From positions 62,001 through 126,000 of the forward strand of contig NZ_FMZM01000014.1 in NCBI RefSeq assembly GCF_900101465.1: a DNA stretch of 64,000 nt, in the 5' to 3' direction. Origin of the DNA: Nocardioides lianchengensis. GTDB lineage: Bacteria; Actinomycetota; Actinomycetes; Propionibacteriales; Nocardioidaceae. Positions 1 through 9,574 of the stretch are shown here, piece by piece. The notes beneath the pieces were generated by a model, which saw only the letters and a list, made by a program, of their open reading frames with translations, ran no database searches and was not told the origin of the DNA. The number at the start of each line of letters is the position of its first letter. Position 1 is the stretch's first letter. Both the position numbers and the translations under genes were made by a program.

Positions 1-339
1 GTGGTCGATCTTCTCTGGAACGCCCTCGAGCTGCCGGTCTCCCGGGCGATCTACCAGCTGCGCACCGCACTCCCGCAAGACCGGACCGAGCTTGAGACGG
101 CCTTCCCGCGGACCGCGAAGGCGATCGCCGCGTGGGACCTGCACTGGGCCGGCGCGATCGAGCACGCCTTCGCCGGCCTCGACGTCGACCGGGACCGGCT
201 GGCCCGGGTCCGGGCCATGCTGCCGGCCGCGATGCGGGGACTGCGCGTCGAGCAGGCGATGAGCACCTACGTCGACATCGACGCCGCCCGCCTCGGCCTG
301 CGCGAGGCGATCACGGTCTATCTGGCCTCAGACGGCTGA
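1..339 (+). CDS. TetR-family regulator, C-terminal part (truncated by window edge)
   Basis: The frame is open from base 1 and ends at a stop at 337-339. The 112 residues are mostly helical with no DNA-binding HTH, and resemble the ligand-binding C-terminal half of TetR/AcrR regulators. The GTG at base 1 is probably an internal valine, so the HTH should lie upstream of the window. The 3' end overlaps the convergent membrane-protein gene by 12 bases. Family assignment is by overall character only. Confidence 0.5.
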   Translation: MVDLLWNALELPVSRAIYQLRTALPQDRTELETAFPRTAKAIAAWDLHWAGAIEHAFAGLDVDRDRLARVRAMLPAAMRGLRVEQAMSTYVDIDAARLGLREAITVYLASDG

Positions 340-708
340 GCGTCGGCCCCGGGTCGCGCCCCACAGGCCCACGCCGATCCCGACCACCGCACCCCCGAGC
401 CCGATCAGCTGCTGGGAGCGCGACATCTCGTCGTGCACGCTGATCCCGCCCAGCAGGTCGGCGGCGTCGGCCCCGCCGGAGGCGAGGAACCAGCCGCCGG
501 TGTCCCGGCCGCGCACCGCGGCGGTGACCAGGAGGCCGCCGATCAGCGCGTCGCGGTAGCCCATCGAGCGCAGCAGCAGCCGGGTCGTGGGATCCGGCTC
601 GGAGTGGTCGCCCCACCAGCGGTTGGCCCGCTCGGGGGCCACCAGGAACGAGACGCCGGAGGCCAGCCGGATGCCGCCCGCGAGGAGCGCGGCCCGATCG
701 AGGGTCAT
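328..708 (-). CDS. small membrane protein (DUF4267-like)
   Basis: A 126-residue protein from the ATG at 708. An upstream in-frame GTG would add a poorly hydrophobic stretch, so ATG is preferred. Hydrophobic segments lie near residues 5-20, 45-60 and 100-115, and a W-W-G motif follows a short loop. This layout (MGYRDALIG near the middle, a C-terminal glycine-rich membrane segment) is typical of small actinobacterial DUF4267-type membrane proteins of unknown role. Convergent with the preceding regulator fragment. Confidence 0.55.
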   Translation of the reverse strand: MTLDRAALLAGGIRLASGVSFLVAPERANRWWGDHSEPDPTTRLLLRSMGYRDALIGGLLVTAAVRGRDTGGWFLASGGADAADLLGGISVHDEMSRSQQLIGLGGAVVGIGVGLWGATRGRRSAV

Positions 709-860
709 GCCGCCGGACTGTAGGACGAGCGGTGCGCCGCGGCCAGGGAGGAGGCCACGGCGCACCATCGACCCGCAAGGGTCACGACGAGCCTAGGAGG
801 CGCACCGGCGTACCGACGGGTAGGTGACCCGGCCCACAGGGACCGGTACGGTCCGGTCCC

Positions 861-1391
861 GTGAGCGCGCCCGACCCGCTGGCCGACCGGCAGGAGATCC
901 GCGACCGGCTGGCGTCGTACTGCCACGGGGTGGACCGGCTCGACCTCGACCTGGTCCGCTCGGTCTACGCCCGCGACGGCGTCGACCACCACACCGGGTT
1001 CAGCGGGACGGCCGACGAGTACGTCGCCTGGCTGGCCCGGGGCCTGCCGCGGCTGGACGGGACGATGCACATCCTGGGGACCCACCTCTGCGAGCTGTAC
1101 GGCGACGTCGCGCTCAGCGAGACCAACGGGACCGCCGTGCACTGGGGCTCGCCCCCGGACGAGCCGGCGCTGAACTTCACCACCGGCTTCCGGTACGTCG
1201 ACCGCTGGGTGCGCGAGGACGGCTCGTGGCGGATCGCGGAGCGGTTCGCGGTGCGCGAGTGGACCCGCTCGGACGCCGGCCGCCGCCGCTCGGCGGAGGC
1301 CGGTGGACCGACCGGTCACCGGGACCGCCGCGACCCCTGGTACGTCCAGCGGGCGGCGGTCCTCGGCGATCTCGGCCTCGCAGAGGACTAG
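861..1391 (+). CDS. SnoaL/NTF2-like protein
   Basis: A 176-residue single-domain protein. The N-terminal helix with REIRDRLASYCHGVDRLD, followed by VYARDGVDHHTGF and a closing strand DGSWRIAERFAVREWT, is the pattern of SnoaL-like (nuclear transport factor 2 fold) polyketide-cyclase or dehydratase relatives. The paired histidines (DHH) match the usual polar pocket of this superfamily. Substrate unknown. GTG start. It converges with the following secreted-protein gene with a 4-base overlap at the stops. Confidence 0.7.
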   Translation: MSAPDPLADRQEIRDRLASYCHGVDRLDLDLVRSVYARDGVDHHTGFSGTADEYVAWLARGLPRLDGTMHILGTHLCELYGDVALSETNGTAVHWGSPPDEPALNFTTGFRYVDRWVREDGSWRIAERFAVREWTRSDAGRRRSAEAGGPTGHRDRRDPWYVQRAAVLGDLGLAED

Positions 1392-2008
1392 CGGCCGCAG
1401 CCTTCGCTCTCGTCGGCGAAGGTGTCGCCGGCGCGGAACGGATTGCCCGGCAGGGCGTCGTTGAGCGAGCGCGCGCCGGCCCTGGTCAGCTCCAGATCGG
1501 AGCCGCGGCTCCCGCCGCGACGGTCGAGGCCGCGGTCGCGTTCGGTGCGCAGCACGGTCGCACGGTCGCCGCCGTTGACCTTGGCGCTGATGGTGCCCCT
1601 CGTCAGGTTGACCCGCAGCCCGGTCCAGCGCGCGTCGGCGCCGTCCCCGATCACCCCGATGCCGCCGGCGACCCGAACCACCTTGCGGTAGCCGTCACCG
1701 CCATGCCGGGCGCGGCTCCGGCCCTGATCCTTCCCGCGGTCGCGCAGCGGGAACGACAGCGTGACGTCGCCGTCGTCCACGTCCTTGTCGGCCGCGCCGA
1801 GCGCGCGGATCCGGTAGCTGCCGGCGGTGAGCCGGTCGGTCGTGCGGTCGGTGAGCTCGAGGCTGACCGAGCCGTCGCGGTCGCCGTGATGTCCACCGCC
1901 GCCGGCGACGGCGCTGGGAGCCAGGCCGCCCGCGCCGAGCGTGAGGGCCGAGACGGCCAGGCCGACGACGGCGAGGCGGACGGTTCGCGTGTTCCCGAGA
2001 GTGTGCAT
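1388..2008 (-). CDS. secreted HtaA-domain-like protein
   Basis: A 206-residue protein from the ATG at 2008, with a signal peptide (about residues 1-33, hydrophobic LAVVGLAVSALTLGAG, then ALA-like processing region) and a histidine/glycine-rich mature start. The remainder has the spacing of HtaA domains: a GGIGVIGDG turn, short strands ending GTISAKV, and a final SDLELTRAGARSLNDAL..FRAGDTF. HtaA domains in Corynebacterium bind haem at the surface. Here there is no membrane anchor and no haem transporter nearby, so haem binding is only a guess. The region between the strands is unusually rich in Arg/Asp/Gly. Confidence 0.55.
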   Translation of the reverse strand: MHTLGNTRTVRLAVVGLAVSALTLGAGGLAPSAVAGGGGHHGDRDGSVSLELTDRTTDRLTAGSYRIRALGAADKDVDDGDVTLSFPLRDRGKDQGRSRARHGGDGYRKVVRVAGGIGVIGDGADARWTGLRVNLTRGTISAKVNGGDRATVLRTERDRGLDRRGGSRGSDLELTRAGARSLNDALPGNPFRAGDTFADESEGCGR

Positions 2009-2108
2009 GGTGCGGGTTCCTCCAGGTGGTCGGTTGCCCCTTCCCGCCGCTCCCGGTGGCCAGGCCGACCCCGGCTCAAACCCGCGGCCGGCGTGCCAGA
2101 CTCGCCCC

Positions 2109-2534
2109 ATGGCCGAGGACGACCTGCTGCGCGCGCTGGGCGCGGAGCTGCTCCGGATCGGACGGCTGCGCGCGGCGTCGTACCCCGGGTCGCGCCTCGA
2201 CAACTCCGCCTTCCGGATCCTGTGGCTGCTCGTCGAGCGCGGTCCGGCCACCCAGCGCGAGCTCTCGGAGGACCTCCAGCTGGAGCGTTCGACGGTGACC
2301 CGGCAGGTCGCGGCCGCGCTCGAGCGCGGCCTCCTCGAGCGGTACGACGACCCAGGCCGCAGCGGTCGGGTCCTGCGCCCGACGGCCGCGGGCGAGGAGG
2401 CCTACCGCCACGACGGGCAGCTCCGCGCCGACCGGCTCTCCGCGGCCCTGGACGCGCTCGGCCCGGAGCGCTCGACCCAGATGGTCGAGGCACTCCGAGA
2501 GTTCAACGACGCCCTTGATCGGAGCGGCGCCTAG
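2109..2534 (+). CDS. MarR-family transcriptional regulator
   Basis: A 141-residue protein from ATG 2109. The winged HTH is clear: ATQRELSEDLQLERSTVTRQ (recognition helix) followed by a wing containing YDDPGRSGRVLRPT and a C-terminal dimerisation helix. Divergent from the HtaA-like gene with about 100 bases between starts, so it may control that gene. Its stop codon abuts the transposase remnant, so the insertion may have removed whatever lay downstream. Confidence 0.85.
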   Translation: MAEDDLLRALGAELLRIGRLRAASYPGSRLDNSAFRILWLLVERGPATQRELSEDLQLERSTVTRQVAAALERGLLERYDDPGRSGRVLRPTAAGEEAYRHDGQLRADRLSAALDALGPERSTQMVEALREFNDALDRSGA

Positions 2535-2810
2535 CCGTGGCCTTCGCGATGCTGGCGGGCGTCGCCCCGATCCCGGCCAGCAGCTACCAAGTCACCTCCG
2601 GTACAGCCTCGACCACTACGGCGACCGACAAGTCGACCGCGACCTGCACACGACCGTGCTGTCCCTGATCCGCTACGACATCGGCCACTCGCGACCAGGT
2701 TGCCCGACGCACCACCGAGGGCAAAGACGACCCGAGAGATCAAGCGCTCCGCCCAGCGCTACATCGCCCGAAACCTTCACCAACGACTCGACAGTCGGTC
2801 GGTCGGCTTG
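2534..2810 (+). pseudogene. IS110-family transposase, C-terminal remnant with frameshifts
   Basis: Conceptual translation across three frames gives the C-terminal IS110/IS1111-type transposase domain: AVAFAMLAGVAPIPASS (frame from 2534), then SLDHYGDRQVDRDLHTTVLS and LIRYD (frame from 2515, about 2603-2670), then DQVARRTTEGK (about 2691-2725), then KTTREIKRSAQRYIARN (frame from 2700). At least three shifts are needed. The N-terminal RuvC-like catalytic half is absent. This is a dead remnant, and it begins within one base of the marR stop. Confidence 0.75.
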
Positions 2811-3178
2811 ACGATCCACAGGAGCGTCGCGGTCTTCGACGTGGGCTTTCGCCATCCCGCTACGCAAAGCACTTGTCTATCCGAAGTCCTACGCGATCTG
2901 AGCGACCGGTCCATCTCCGCGAGTGACCACGACGACGTGGTCGCGGAATCCCTTGGGACGGGGAGCGGGCATGGCACACCCCTCCAGCGGCGACACACGT
3001 CGCCGTGAGGCACATCAAGGGGATAACCCAACGTTCGACAGCCCCCGACGAACCCCGGGCCCTCCGCCCTTACCTGGGCACCACCGCCACCTGCCGGAGA
3101 GCCACGACCTCATCCGAAGCTCCGCGCACACGCTCCGGCCGACCTAGAGTGTCCACATCTCGGAGGGATTCGAAGGCC
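2811..3178 (+). other. gene-free stretch after the IS remnant
   Basis: No reading frame here has a credible start, codon bias or family resemblance. The only functional signal I see is a good ribosome-binding site (GGAGGG near 3162-3167) serving the next gene. I find no terminal inverted repeats of the IS. This probably represents degraded insertion DNA. Confidence 0.5.
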
Positions 3179-4492
3179 ATGGGACCTACGCACGACACAT
3201 CTGCACCCCAACCGCATGCGCCCGAATCACAGCATGCTCAACCCGCCGCCCAAGGCCCGTCGAGCCCGGTCCCACTCTCCCGAGGATCGGCCGACGGTGA
3301 CACCAAACGGGCGACCTCCGCAGTCGGCAAGCCAACACCGCCGCAGCCGCGAGCCCACCCGGCGACCACCGCGACCCCCCTGGCAAATCTGGTCCGACGC
3401 ACGCGCTGGAACTTTAATGGCGGCAATTGGGTCGTGGGCGATGGCGGCTCCCGGGACACAGACACACATCCCTTGCCAGCTACATTTGCGGCCGCACGAG
3501 GGATTGTGCCGGAAGAAGGCGATTGGTACGAGCGGAACACCGGGGCCTACCACGCGCGCCAAGCGGACCTTCGCGACCGCCTCATTAGTGCACGCGAGAG
3601 AACACAACGCCGCCGCGACGTAGGTCTTGTCACGAACAGAACCGAGCAGTTCTCTGGCGAGGACATGACAGTACGCACGGATCCGACCTCCAAAAAGAAG
3701 AAGGCTCAGAAAAGGAAACGAAGCGTCCCTCGACCAACGGGCATCGGCCCACTTCCAGTTGAGACGCCATGGGGAGGCATGAACTTCTGGTCAAGCCCCC
3801 ACGTTCCAAAACAGGGATTTGCCCGTTTCCCAAAACGAGAAGGAGACCCCGAACCCAGGCCCAAGAAAGCTAGAGGGGCGAAGGCGCCCAAAAAGGCGCC
3901 GAGCAATCCAGAAACTACCTACAACGAACTTTCCAAACATTTGGACAAGCTTCCGAAGGACCAGCGGAAAGACGTCGCCCGGAGGATGCTCGAGTATATG
4001 CGTGCGACCGGACCGGTCGCGCCTGCGCCGGCGCTCGGCGACAATCTCGCTCAGAAGTCGGCCGCTGCAACGTCGTCCCTGCTGACAGTTGCCGAACCGC
4101 ATGCCGAAAGGAACGACTTCGGCGGGAAGCCCGAACGCGCCGCCTTGCGGGCAATCCAAGCAATAGGTGACTTCAGAACTGTTCTGAACAACAAGAACGG
4201 ATACTATCCACCATCCTGGTCGACTAAAGGTGGCGCCAAGCACGCAGGGACATCCGCCTTCGCCAAGATGGTTAGACACGAACTCGATTTCCCACGAGAA
4301 ACGCTCAAGATGCTGGAGGACTACATGTCAGATTCCAGCGATGAGGAGCCGGACGAAGATGAGGAGTACGCGGTAGACCACACGGAGCACGAGGACGAAC
4401 ACAAAAGCGACGTACTTCCGAAGGACGAGGACGAGGACGAGCCGCCCGGTGCCGGGTTCGGGGGCTTTGCTCCGGCACCGATCTCCGTCTAG
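3179..4492 (+). CDS. orphan protein with lysine-rich tracts and acidic tail, unknown function
   Basis: A 437-residue protein from ATG 3179, chosen because GGAGGG lies 11 bases upstream; an earlier in-frame GTG at 3005 has no such site. Layout: Pro/Ala/Ser-rich disordered N-terminus (1-75); a W-rich segment containing WNFNGGNWVVGDGG; lysine-rich tracts SKKKKAQKRKR and PKKARGAKAPKKAP in the middle; a helical stretch with LDKLPKDQRKDVARRMLEYM; and a strongly acidic Asp/Glu C-terminus. No signal peptide or membrane helix. Base composition is visibly more AT-rich than the neighbours, and it follows an IS remnant, both signs of transfer. I do not recognise the family. Confidence 0.6.
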   Translation: MGPTHDTSAPQPHAPESQHAQPAAQGPSSPVPLSRGSADGDTKRATSAVGKPTPPQPRAHPATTATPLANLVRRTRWNFNGGNWVVGDGGSRDTDTHPLPATFAAARGIVPEEGDWYERNTGAYHARQADLRDRLISARERTQRRRDVGLVTNRTEQFSGEDMTVRTDPTSKKKKAQKRKRSVPRPTGIGPLPVETPWGGMNFWSSPHVPKQGFARFPKREGDPEPRPKKARGAKAPKKAPSNPETTYNELSKHLDKLPKDQRKDVARRMLEYMRATGPVAPAPALGDNLAQKSAAATSSLLTVAEPHAERNDFGGKPERAALRAIQAIGDFRTVLNNKNGYYPPSWSTKGGAKHAGTSAFAKMVRHELDFPRETLKMLEDYMSDSSDEEPDEDEEYAVDHTEHEDEHKSDVLPKDEDEDEPPGAGFGGFAPAPISV

Positions 4493-4582
4493 TGCGGCGC
4501 GATGCCTCAGATCACCGGGCAGCCGGACCTCGTCAGACCCGGATGCCCCGCCTCAAGACGACAACCTCATGAAGAACCACCC

Positions 4583-6019
4583 CTAGGTGCGGGTCCCGGC
4601 GTGCTCGACCGCCACCGGTACGACGTCCGTGACGGAGCCCCGACCGCGCGAGATGGTGCCCGCGATGATCACGCCGAGGAAGGCCGCGGCCGCACCGACG
4701 AGGAAGCAGAGCTGGAACGCGCGCTCGGTGGGGAGTCCGCCGACGGCGGAGCTGGTGAGCAGGGCGGCCATCACCGCGGAGGCGAGGGTGGTGCCGACCG
4801 AGCGCATCAGGGCGTTCAGGCCGACCGCGGCGCCGGCCTCGGAGGCAGGGACGTTGTCCATGATCAGGGTGGGCATCGCGGCGTACCCGATGCCGACGCC
4901 GGCGGAGGTCACGCACGAGGCGAGGAGCAGCTGCCAGGCGGCGTCCATCAGCCCGAAGGCGACGAGGTAGCCGGCGCCGAGGACGGCCGCGCCGATCATC
5001 AGGGTGCGCTGGGCGCCGAGGCGGCCCATCAGCTTGCTGGAGATCGGGGCGAAGACCATCATCATCAGCCCGGCCGGCGCCATCCACAGGCCCGCGTGGA
5101 GGATCGACTGGCCGAGGCCGTAGCCGGTGGCCTCGGGCAGCTGCAGCAGCTGGGGTACGACGACCGACTGGGCCATCATCCCGAAGCCGATCGCGACCGC
5201 GGCGATGTTGGTCATCAGCACCGGCAGCTGCGCGGTGGTGCGCAGGTCGACCAGCGGGTCGGGCTGGCGCAGCTCGAACCAGCCCCAGGCGGCGAGCACG
5301 GCCAGGCCGCCGACGATGCAGCCGAGGGTCTGCGCCGAGCCCCAGCCCCAGGCGTTGGCCTTCGAGACGCCGATCAGGAAGGTGACCAGGCCGGCCGCGA
5401 GCAGGGCGGCGCCGGGCAGGTCGATGCGCGCGGGGCGGGCGTCGTGGACGTGCGGGATCAGGACGACGACGGCGACCAGGATCACCGCGGCCAGGCCGGT
5501 GGCGACCCAGAACATCGCGTGCCAGTCGTGCGCGTCGGCGATCCAGGCCGACAGCGGCAGGCCGATCGCACCGCCCACGCCGAGGGTCGCGCTCATCGAC
5601 GCGATGGCGGTGGAGGTCAGGTGGGGCGGGGTGATCTCGCGCAGCAGGGAGATGCCGACCGGGATGAAGCCCATGGCCAGGCCCTGCAGCGCCCGGCCGA
5701 CGAGCATCGGCGCCAGCGAGCCGGCCAGCGCGCAGACCGCCGAGCCCACGACCAGGATCGCGGCACTGACGGCGAGCACCCGCTGCTTGCCGAGCAGGTC
5801 GGCCAGCCGGCCGGCGATCGGCATCGCGACCGCCGCGGCCAGCAGGGTGATGGTGATGACCCAGGCCGTGTTGTCGGCGGTGCTGTCGAGGAGGGTCGGC
5901 AGCTCGCTCTGGATCGGGATCACCATCGTCTGGGTCAGCGCAGCACTGAGACCGCCGAGGCACAGGACGACGACGGAGACGATCGGGTTAGCCGGCACGG
6001 GAGCAGAGGGAGACGCCAC
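4583..6019 (-). CDS. MFS transporter, DHA2 (EmrB/QacA-like) drug exporter
   Basis: A 478-residue integral membrane protein with roughly 13-14 hydrophobic segments, the usual size for 14-TM drug:H+ antiporters. Seen motifs: GRLADLLGKQRVL (MFS motif A, loop 2-3) and LVGRALQGLAMGFIPVGISLLREI (motif B/C region). Such proteins export hydrophobic drugs using the proton gradient. GTG start at 6019. A probable promoter with an inverted repeat lies immediately upstream, so regulation by a small-molecule repressor is likely. No regulator is adjacent. Confidence 0.85.
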   Translation of the reverse strand: MASPSAPVPANPIVSVVVLCLGGLSAALTQTMVIPIQSELPTLLDSTADNTAWVITITLLAAAVAMPIAGRLADLLGKQRVLAVSAAILVVGSAVCALAGSLAPMLVGRALQGLAMGFIPVGISLLREITPPHLTSTAIASMSATLGVGGAIGLPLSAWIADAHDWHAMFWVATGLAAVILVAVVVLIPHVHDARPARIDLPGAALLAAGLVTFLIGVSKANAWGWGSAQTLGCIVGGLAVLAAWGWFELRQPDPLVDLRTTAQLPVLMTNIAAVAIGFGMMAQSVVVPQLLQLPEATGYGLGQSILHAGLWMAPAGLMMMVFAPISSKLMGRLGAQRTLMIGAAVLGAGYLVAFGLMDAAWQLLLASCVTSAGVGIGYAAMPTLIMDNVPASEAGAAVGLNALMRSVGTTLASAVMAALLTSSAVGGLPTERAFQLCFLVGAAAAFLGVIIAGTISRGRGSVTDVVPVAVEHAGTRT

Positions 6020-6024
6020 CCGTC

Positions 6025-6056
6025 ATGTGTAACATGCACATACTTGCCCGGGTCAA
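6025..6056 (-). promoter_or_regulatory. putative promoter and overlapping operator for the MFS gene
   Basis: On the minus strand, TTGACC (6056-6051) is followed after 17 bases by GTTACA (6033-6028). The inverted repeat ATGTGTAACATGCACAT (6025-6041; arms ATGTG/CACAT) covers the -10 region. The start codon is only a few bases downstream, so the transcript could be nearly leaderless. Inferred from sequence alone. Confidence 0.35.
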
Positions 6057-6706
6057 CGACCTGTGCCCGACGCCACACCGCGCAGCAGGGGTACGTCGAG
6101 CCGGTCCGCGAGCTCGTCGTACGACAGGCCGTGGGTCTCACGGACGACGACGCCGTCGGGCCCGAGGTCGAAGGTGGCGACGTCGGTGTAGACCCGGTCG
6201 ACGCAGCCCACGCCCGTCAGCGGGTAGCTGCACTCCCCCACCAGCTTGGGCGTCCCGTCCTTGGCGAACAGGGTCATCATCACGAACACGCTCCGCGCCC
6301 CGATGGCCAGGTCCATCGCCCCGCCGACCGCCGGGATCGCGTCCGGCGCCCCGGTGTGCCAGTTGGCGATGTCGCCGCCGGCCGAGACCTGGAAGGCGCC
6401 GAGCACGCAGACGTCGAGGTGGCCGCCGCGCATCATCGCGAACGAGTCCGCCGAGTGGAAGTACGACGACCCCGGCAGCTCGGTGACCGGCTGCTTGCCG
6501 GCGTTGGTGAGGTCGGGGTCGGCCTCGCCGTCGGCGGGGGCCGGGCCCATGTCGAGCATGCCGTTCTCGGTGTGCAGCACGACTCCGGAGCCGGCGGGAA
6601 GGTGGTCGGCGACGAGGGTCGGCTGGCCGATGCCGAGGTTGACGTAGGCGCCCCGCGGGATGTCGCGGGCCACCAGGGCGGCCATCTCGTGCTTGGACAG
6701 GCTCAT
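6053..6706 (-). CDS. pcaJ: 3-oxoacid/3-oxoadipate CoA-transferase subunit B
   Basis: A 217-residue beta subunit of a two-subunit class I CoA-transferase. The catalytic glutamate sits in LHTENGM (E47), which forms the acyl and CoA thioester intermediates. GIGQPTLV and GGHLDVCVLGAFQVS are family signatures. It overlaps the subunit A gene by 4 bases and follows a thiolase in one operon, an order typical of pcaFIJ, where 3-oxoadipate is activated with CoA from succinyl-CoA. An acetoacetate-specific scoB cannot be excluded by sequence; the symbol rests on context. Confidence 0.8.
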   Translation of the reverse strand: MSLSKHEMAALVARDIPRGAYVNLGIGQPTLVADHLPAGSGVVLHTENGMLDMGPAPADGEADPDLTNAGKQPVTELPGSSYFHSADSFAMMRGGHLDVCVLGAFQVSAGGDIANWHTGAPDAIPAVGGAMDLAIGARSVFVMMTLFAKDGTPKLVGECSYPLTGVGCVDRVYTDVATFDLGPDGVVVRETHGLSYDELADRLDVPLLRGVASGTGR

Positions 6707-7358
6707 ACGGCCACCACCCGGTCGACGTAGATGCTCGGGGTCACGACGGCCTCGGGGTCGAGCTCGCCGACCTCGACGAGCTCGGCGACCTGGACGACCG
6801 TGGTACGGGCGGCGGTCGCCATCACCGGGCCGAAGTTGCGGGCGGTCTTGCGGTAGACCAGGTTGCCCTGGCGGTCGGCCCGGTGGGCGCCGACCAGGGC
6901 CACGTCGCCCCGGATCGGCAGTTCGAGGACGTAGGTGCGTCCGTCGATCTCGCGGGTCTCCTTGCCCTCGGCCAGCGGGGTGCCGACGCCGGTGGGGCTG
7001 AAGAAGGCGCCGATGCCGGCACCGGCGGCGCGCATCCGCTCGGCCAGGTTTCCCTGGGGCACCAGCTCCAGCTCGATGCGGCCCGCGCGGTAGAGGCCGT
7101 CGAAGACCCAGGAGTCGGACTGGCGCGGGAACGAGCAGACCATCTTGCGGACCCGGCCCTTCGCCAGCAGCGCGGCCAGGCCGGTGTCGCCGTTCCCGGC
7201 GTTGTTGGAGACCACGGTCAGGTCGCTCGCGCCCTGCTCGATGAGGGCGTCGACCAGCGCGACCGGCATGCCGGCCATGCCGAAGCCGCCGATCAGCACG
7301 GTCGCGCCGTCCTGGACGACGTCGACCGCCTCGGCGGCGGTGTCGCAGATCGTCGCGG

Positions 7359-7362
<4 letters not shown>
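6703..7362 (-). CDS. pcaI: 3-oxoacid/3-oxoadipate CoA-transferase subunit A
   Basis: A 219-residue alpha subunit. The GTG start at 7362 overlaps the thiolase stop (GTGA), which fixes the start by translational coupling; the much longer open frame upstream lies inside the thiolase gene. GGFGMAGMP near residue 25 is the CoA-binding glycine motif, and SNNAGNGDTGLAAL and GNLAERMRAAGAGIGAFF are conserved in this subunit. Pairs with the downstream subunit B. Pathway assignment (beta-ketoadipate) is inferred from the neighbouring thiolase. Confidence 0.85.
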
Positions 7363-8528
<1,166 letters not shown>

Positions 8529-8610
8529 TCCTCGACGGTAGGCAGGGCGGATCGATCACGTCCAATACTCTTTGAGCGGCGATTGATAACTCACGACCTA
8601 TGATGCGGTC

Positions 8611-9507
8611 GTGGAGATCCGGCACCTGCGCGCCTTCGTCGTGCTCGCCGAGGAGCGGCACTTCGGCCGGGCCGCCGCCCGCCTGCACGTCGCCCAGCCC
8701 GCGCTCTCCCAGCAGCTGCGCCGCCTCGAGGACGAGCTCGGCGTCACCCTGCTGGACCGGTCGACCCGCCGGGTCGACCTCACCGAGGCCGGGCGGCTGC
8801 TCCGGGACCGGGCGCTGCGGCTGATCGCCGACGTCGACCGGACCACCGGCGACCTGGCGGCGCTGGCCACCGGGCTGGCCGGGACCGTGCGGCTGGGCTT
8901 CGTCGGGACCGCGACGTACGACGTGCTGCCGCCGGTGGCGCGCCGGGTCCGGGCCGAGCTGCCCGACGTACGTCTCGAGCTGCACGGGGAGCTGCTCGGT
9001 CCCGCGCTGCTCGACGCGCTGGTCGCCGGCGAGCTCGACCTGGCCGTGCTGCGGCCCGGGTCGTCGACGCCCGACGGGGTCGTGGTCCGCGAGCTGCGCC
9101 GCGAGCCGCTGGTGGCGGTGCTGCCCGCGCACCATCCGCTCGCCGACGCCCCCGCGGTGTCGGTCGCCGACCTGGCGAGCGAGCCGCTGGTCACCCATCC
9201 CTCGGGCCACCGGTCGTCGATGCAGCCGCGGGTCCTGGAGGTCTACCGGCAGGCCGGGCTGGAGCCCGAGCTGGTCGAGGTCGGTGAGACCGGGACCCTG
9301 GTGGTCTTCGTCGCCGCGGGACTCGGGGTGGGGCTGGTGCCCGCGTCGGTCCGGGCGCTGCGGCTGGACGGCGTCGCCTACGTCCCGCTCGCCGGCGAGC
9401 CGGAGCTGGTGCCGCTCGCGCTCGCGCACCGGTCCTCGCCCGGGGTCGCGGTCGCGCGGGTGGCCGCGCTGGTGGCGGAGGTCGCGGGCGGCCACCCGGC
9501 GGGGTGA
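8611..9507 (+). CDS. LysR-family transcriptional regulator
   Basis: A 298-residue LTTR with an N-terminal winged HTH (residues 1-60, AAARLHVAQPALSQQLRRLE) and a periplasmic-binding-like effector domain. GTG start. It is divergent from the thiolase/CoA-transferase operon with 82 bases between starts, the standard arrangement for an LTTR controlling that operon and itself. The effector is probably an aromatic-pathway intermediate if the operon is a pca operon; that is inference. Confidence 0.85.
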   Translation: MEIRHLRAFVVLAEERHFGRAAARLHVAQPALSQQLRRLEDELGVTLLDRSTRRVDLTEAGRLLRDRALRLIADVDRTTGDLAALATGLAGTVRLGFVGTATYDVLPPVARRVRAELPDVRLELHGELLGPALLDALVAGELDLAVLRPGSSTPDGVVVRELRREPLVAVLPAHHPLADAPAVSVADLASEPLVTHPSGHRSSMQPRVLEVYRQAGLEPELVEVGETGTLVVFVAAGLGVGLVPASVRALRLDGVAYVPLAGEPELVPLALAHRSSPGVAVARVAALVAEVAGGHPAG

Positions 9508-9574
9508 GGGTGCCGCGACGGACGCTCGGATACCGGTCGGGTTCCTGACCGAACAGCGAACCGAGGGAGAACCC

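Noticed and set aside
824-2518. A 564-codon plus-strand frame spanning the SnoaL, HtaA-like and MarR genes
   Set aside because: The product is Arg/Pro/Gly-rich noise, and the three genes in other frames or on the other strand have clear family motifs and good starts.
8529-8610. Possible TGAG/CTCA dyad in the LysR-thiolase gap as an LTTR box
   Set aside because: Only 4-base arms with a 13-base spacer; too weak to list as a site although some LTTR box is expected there.
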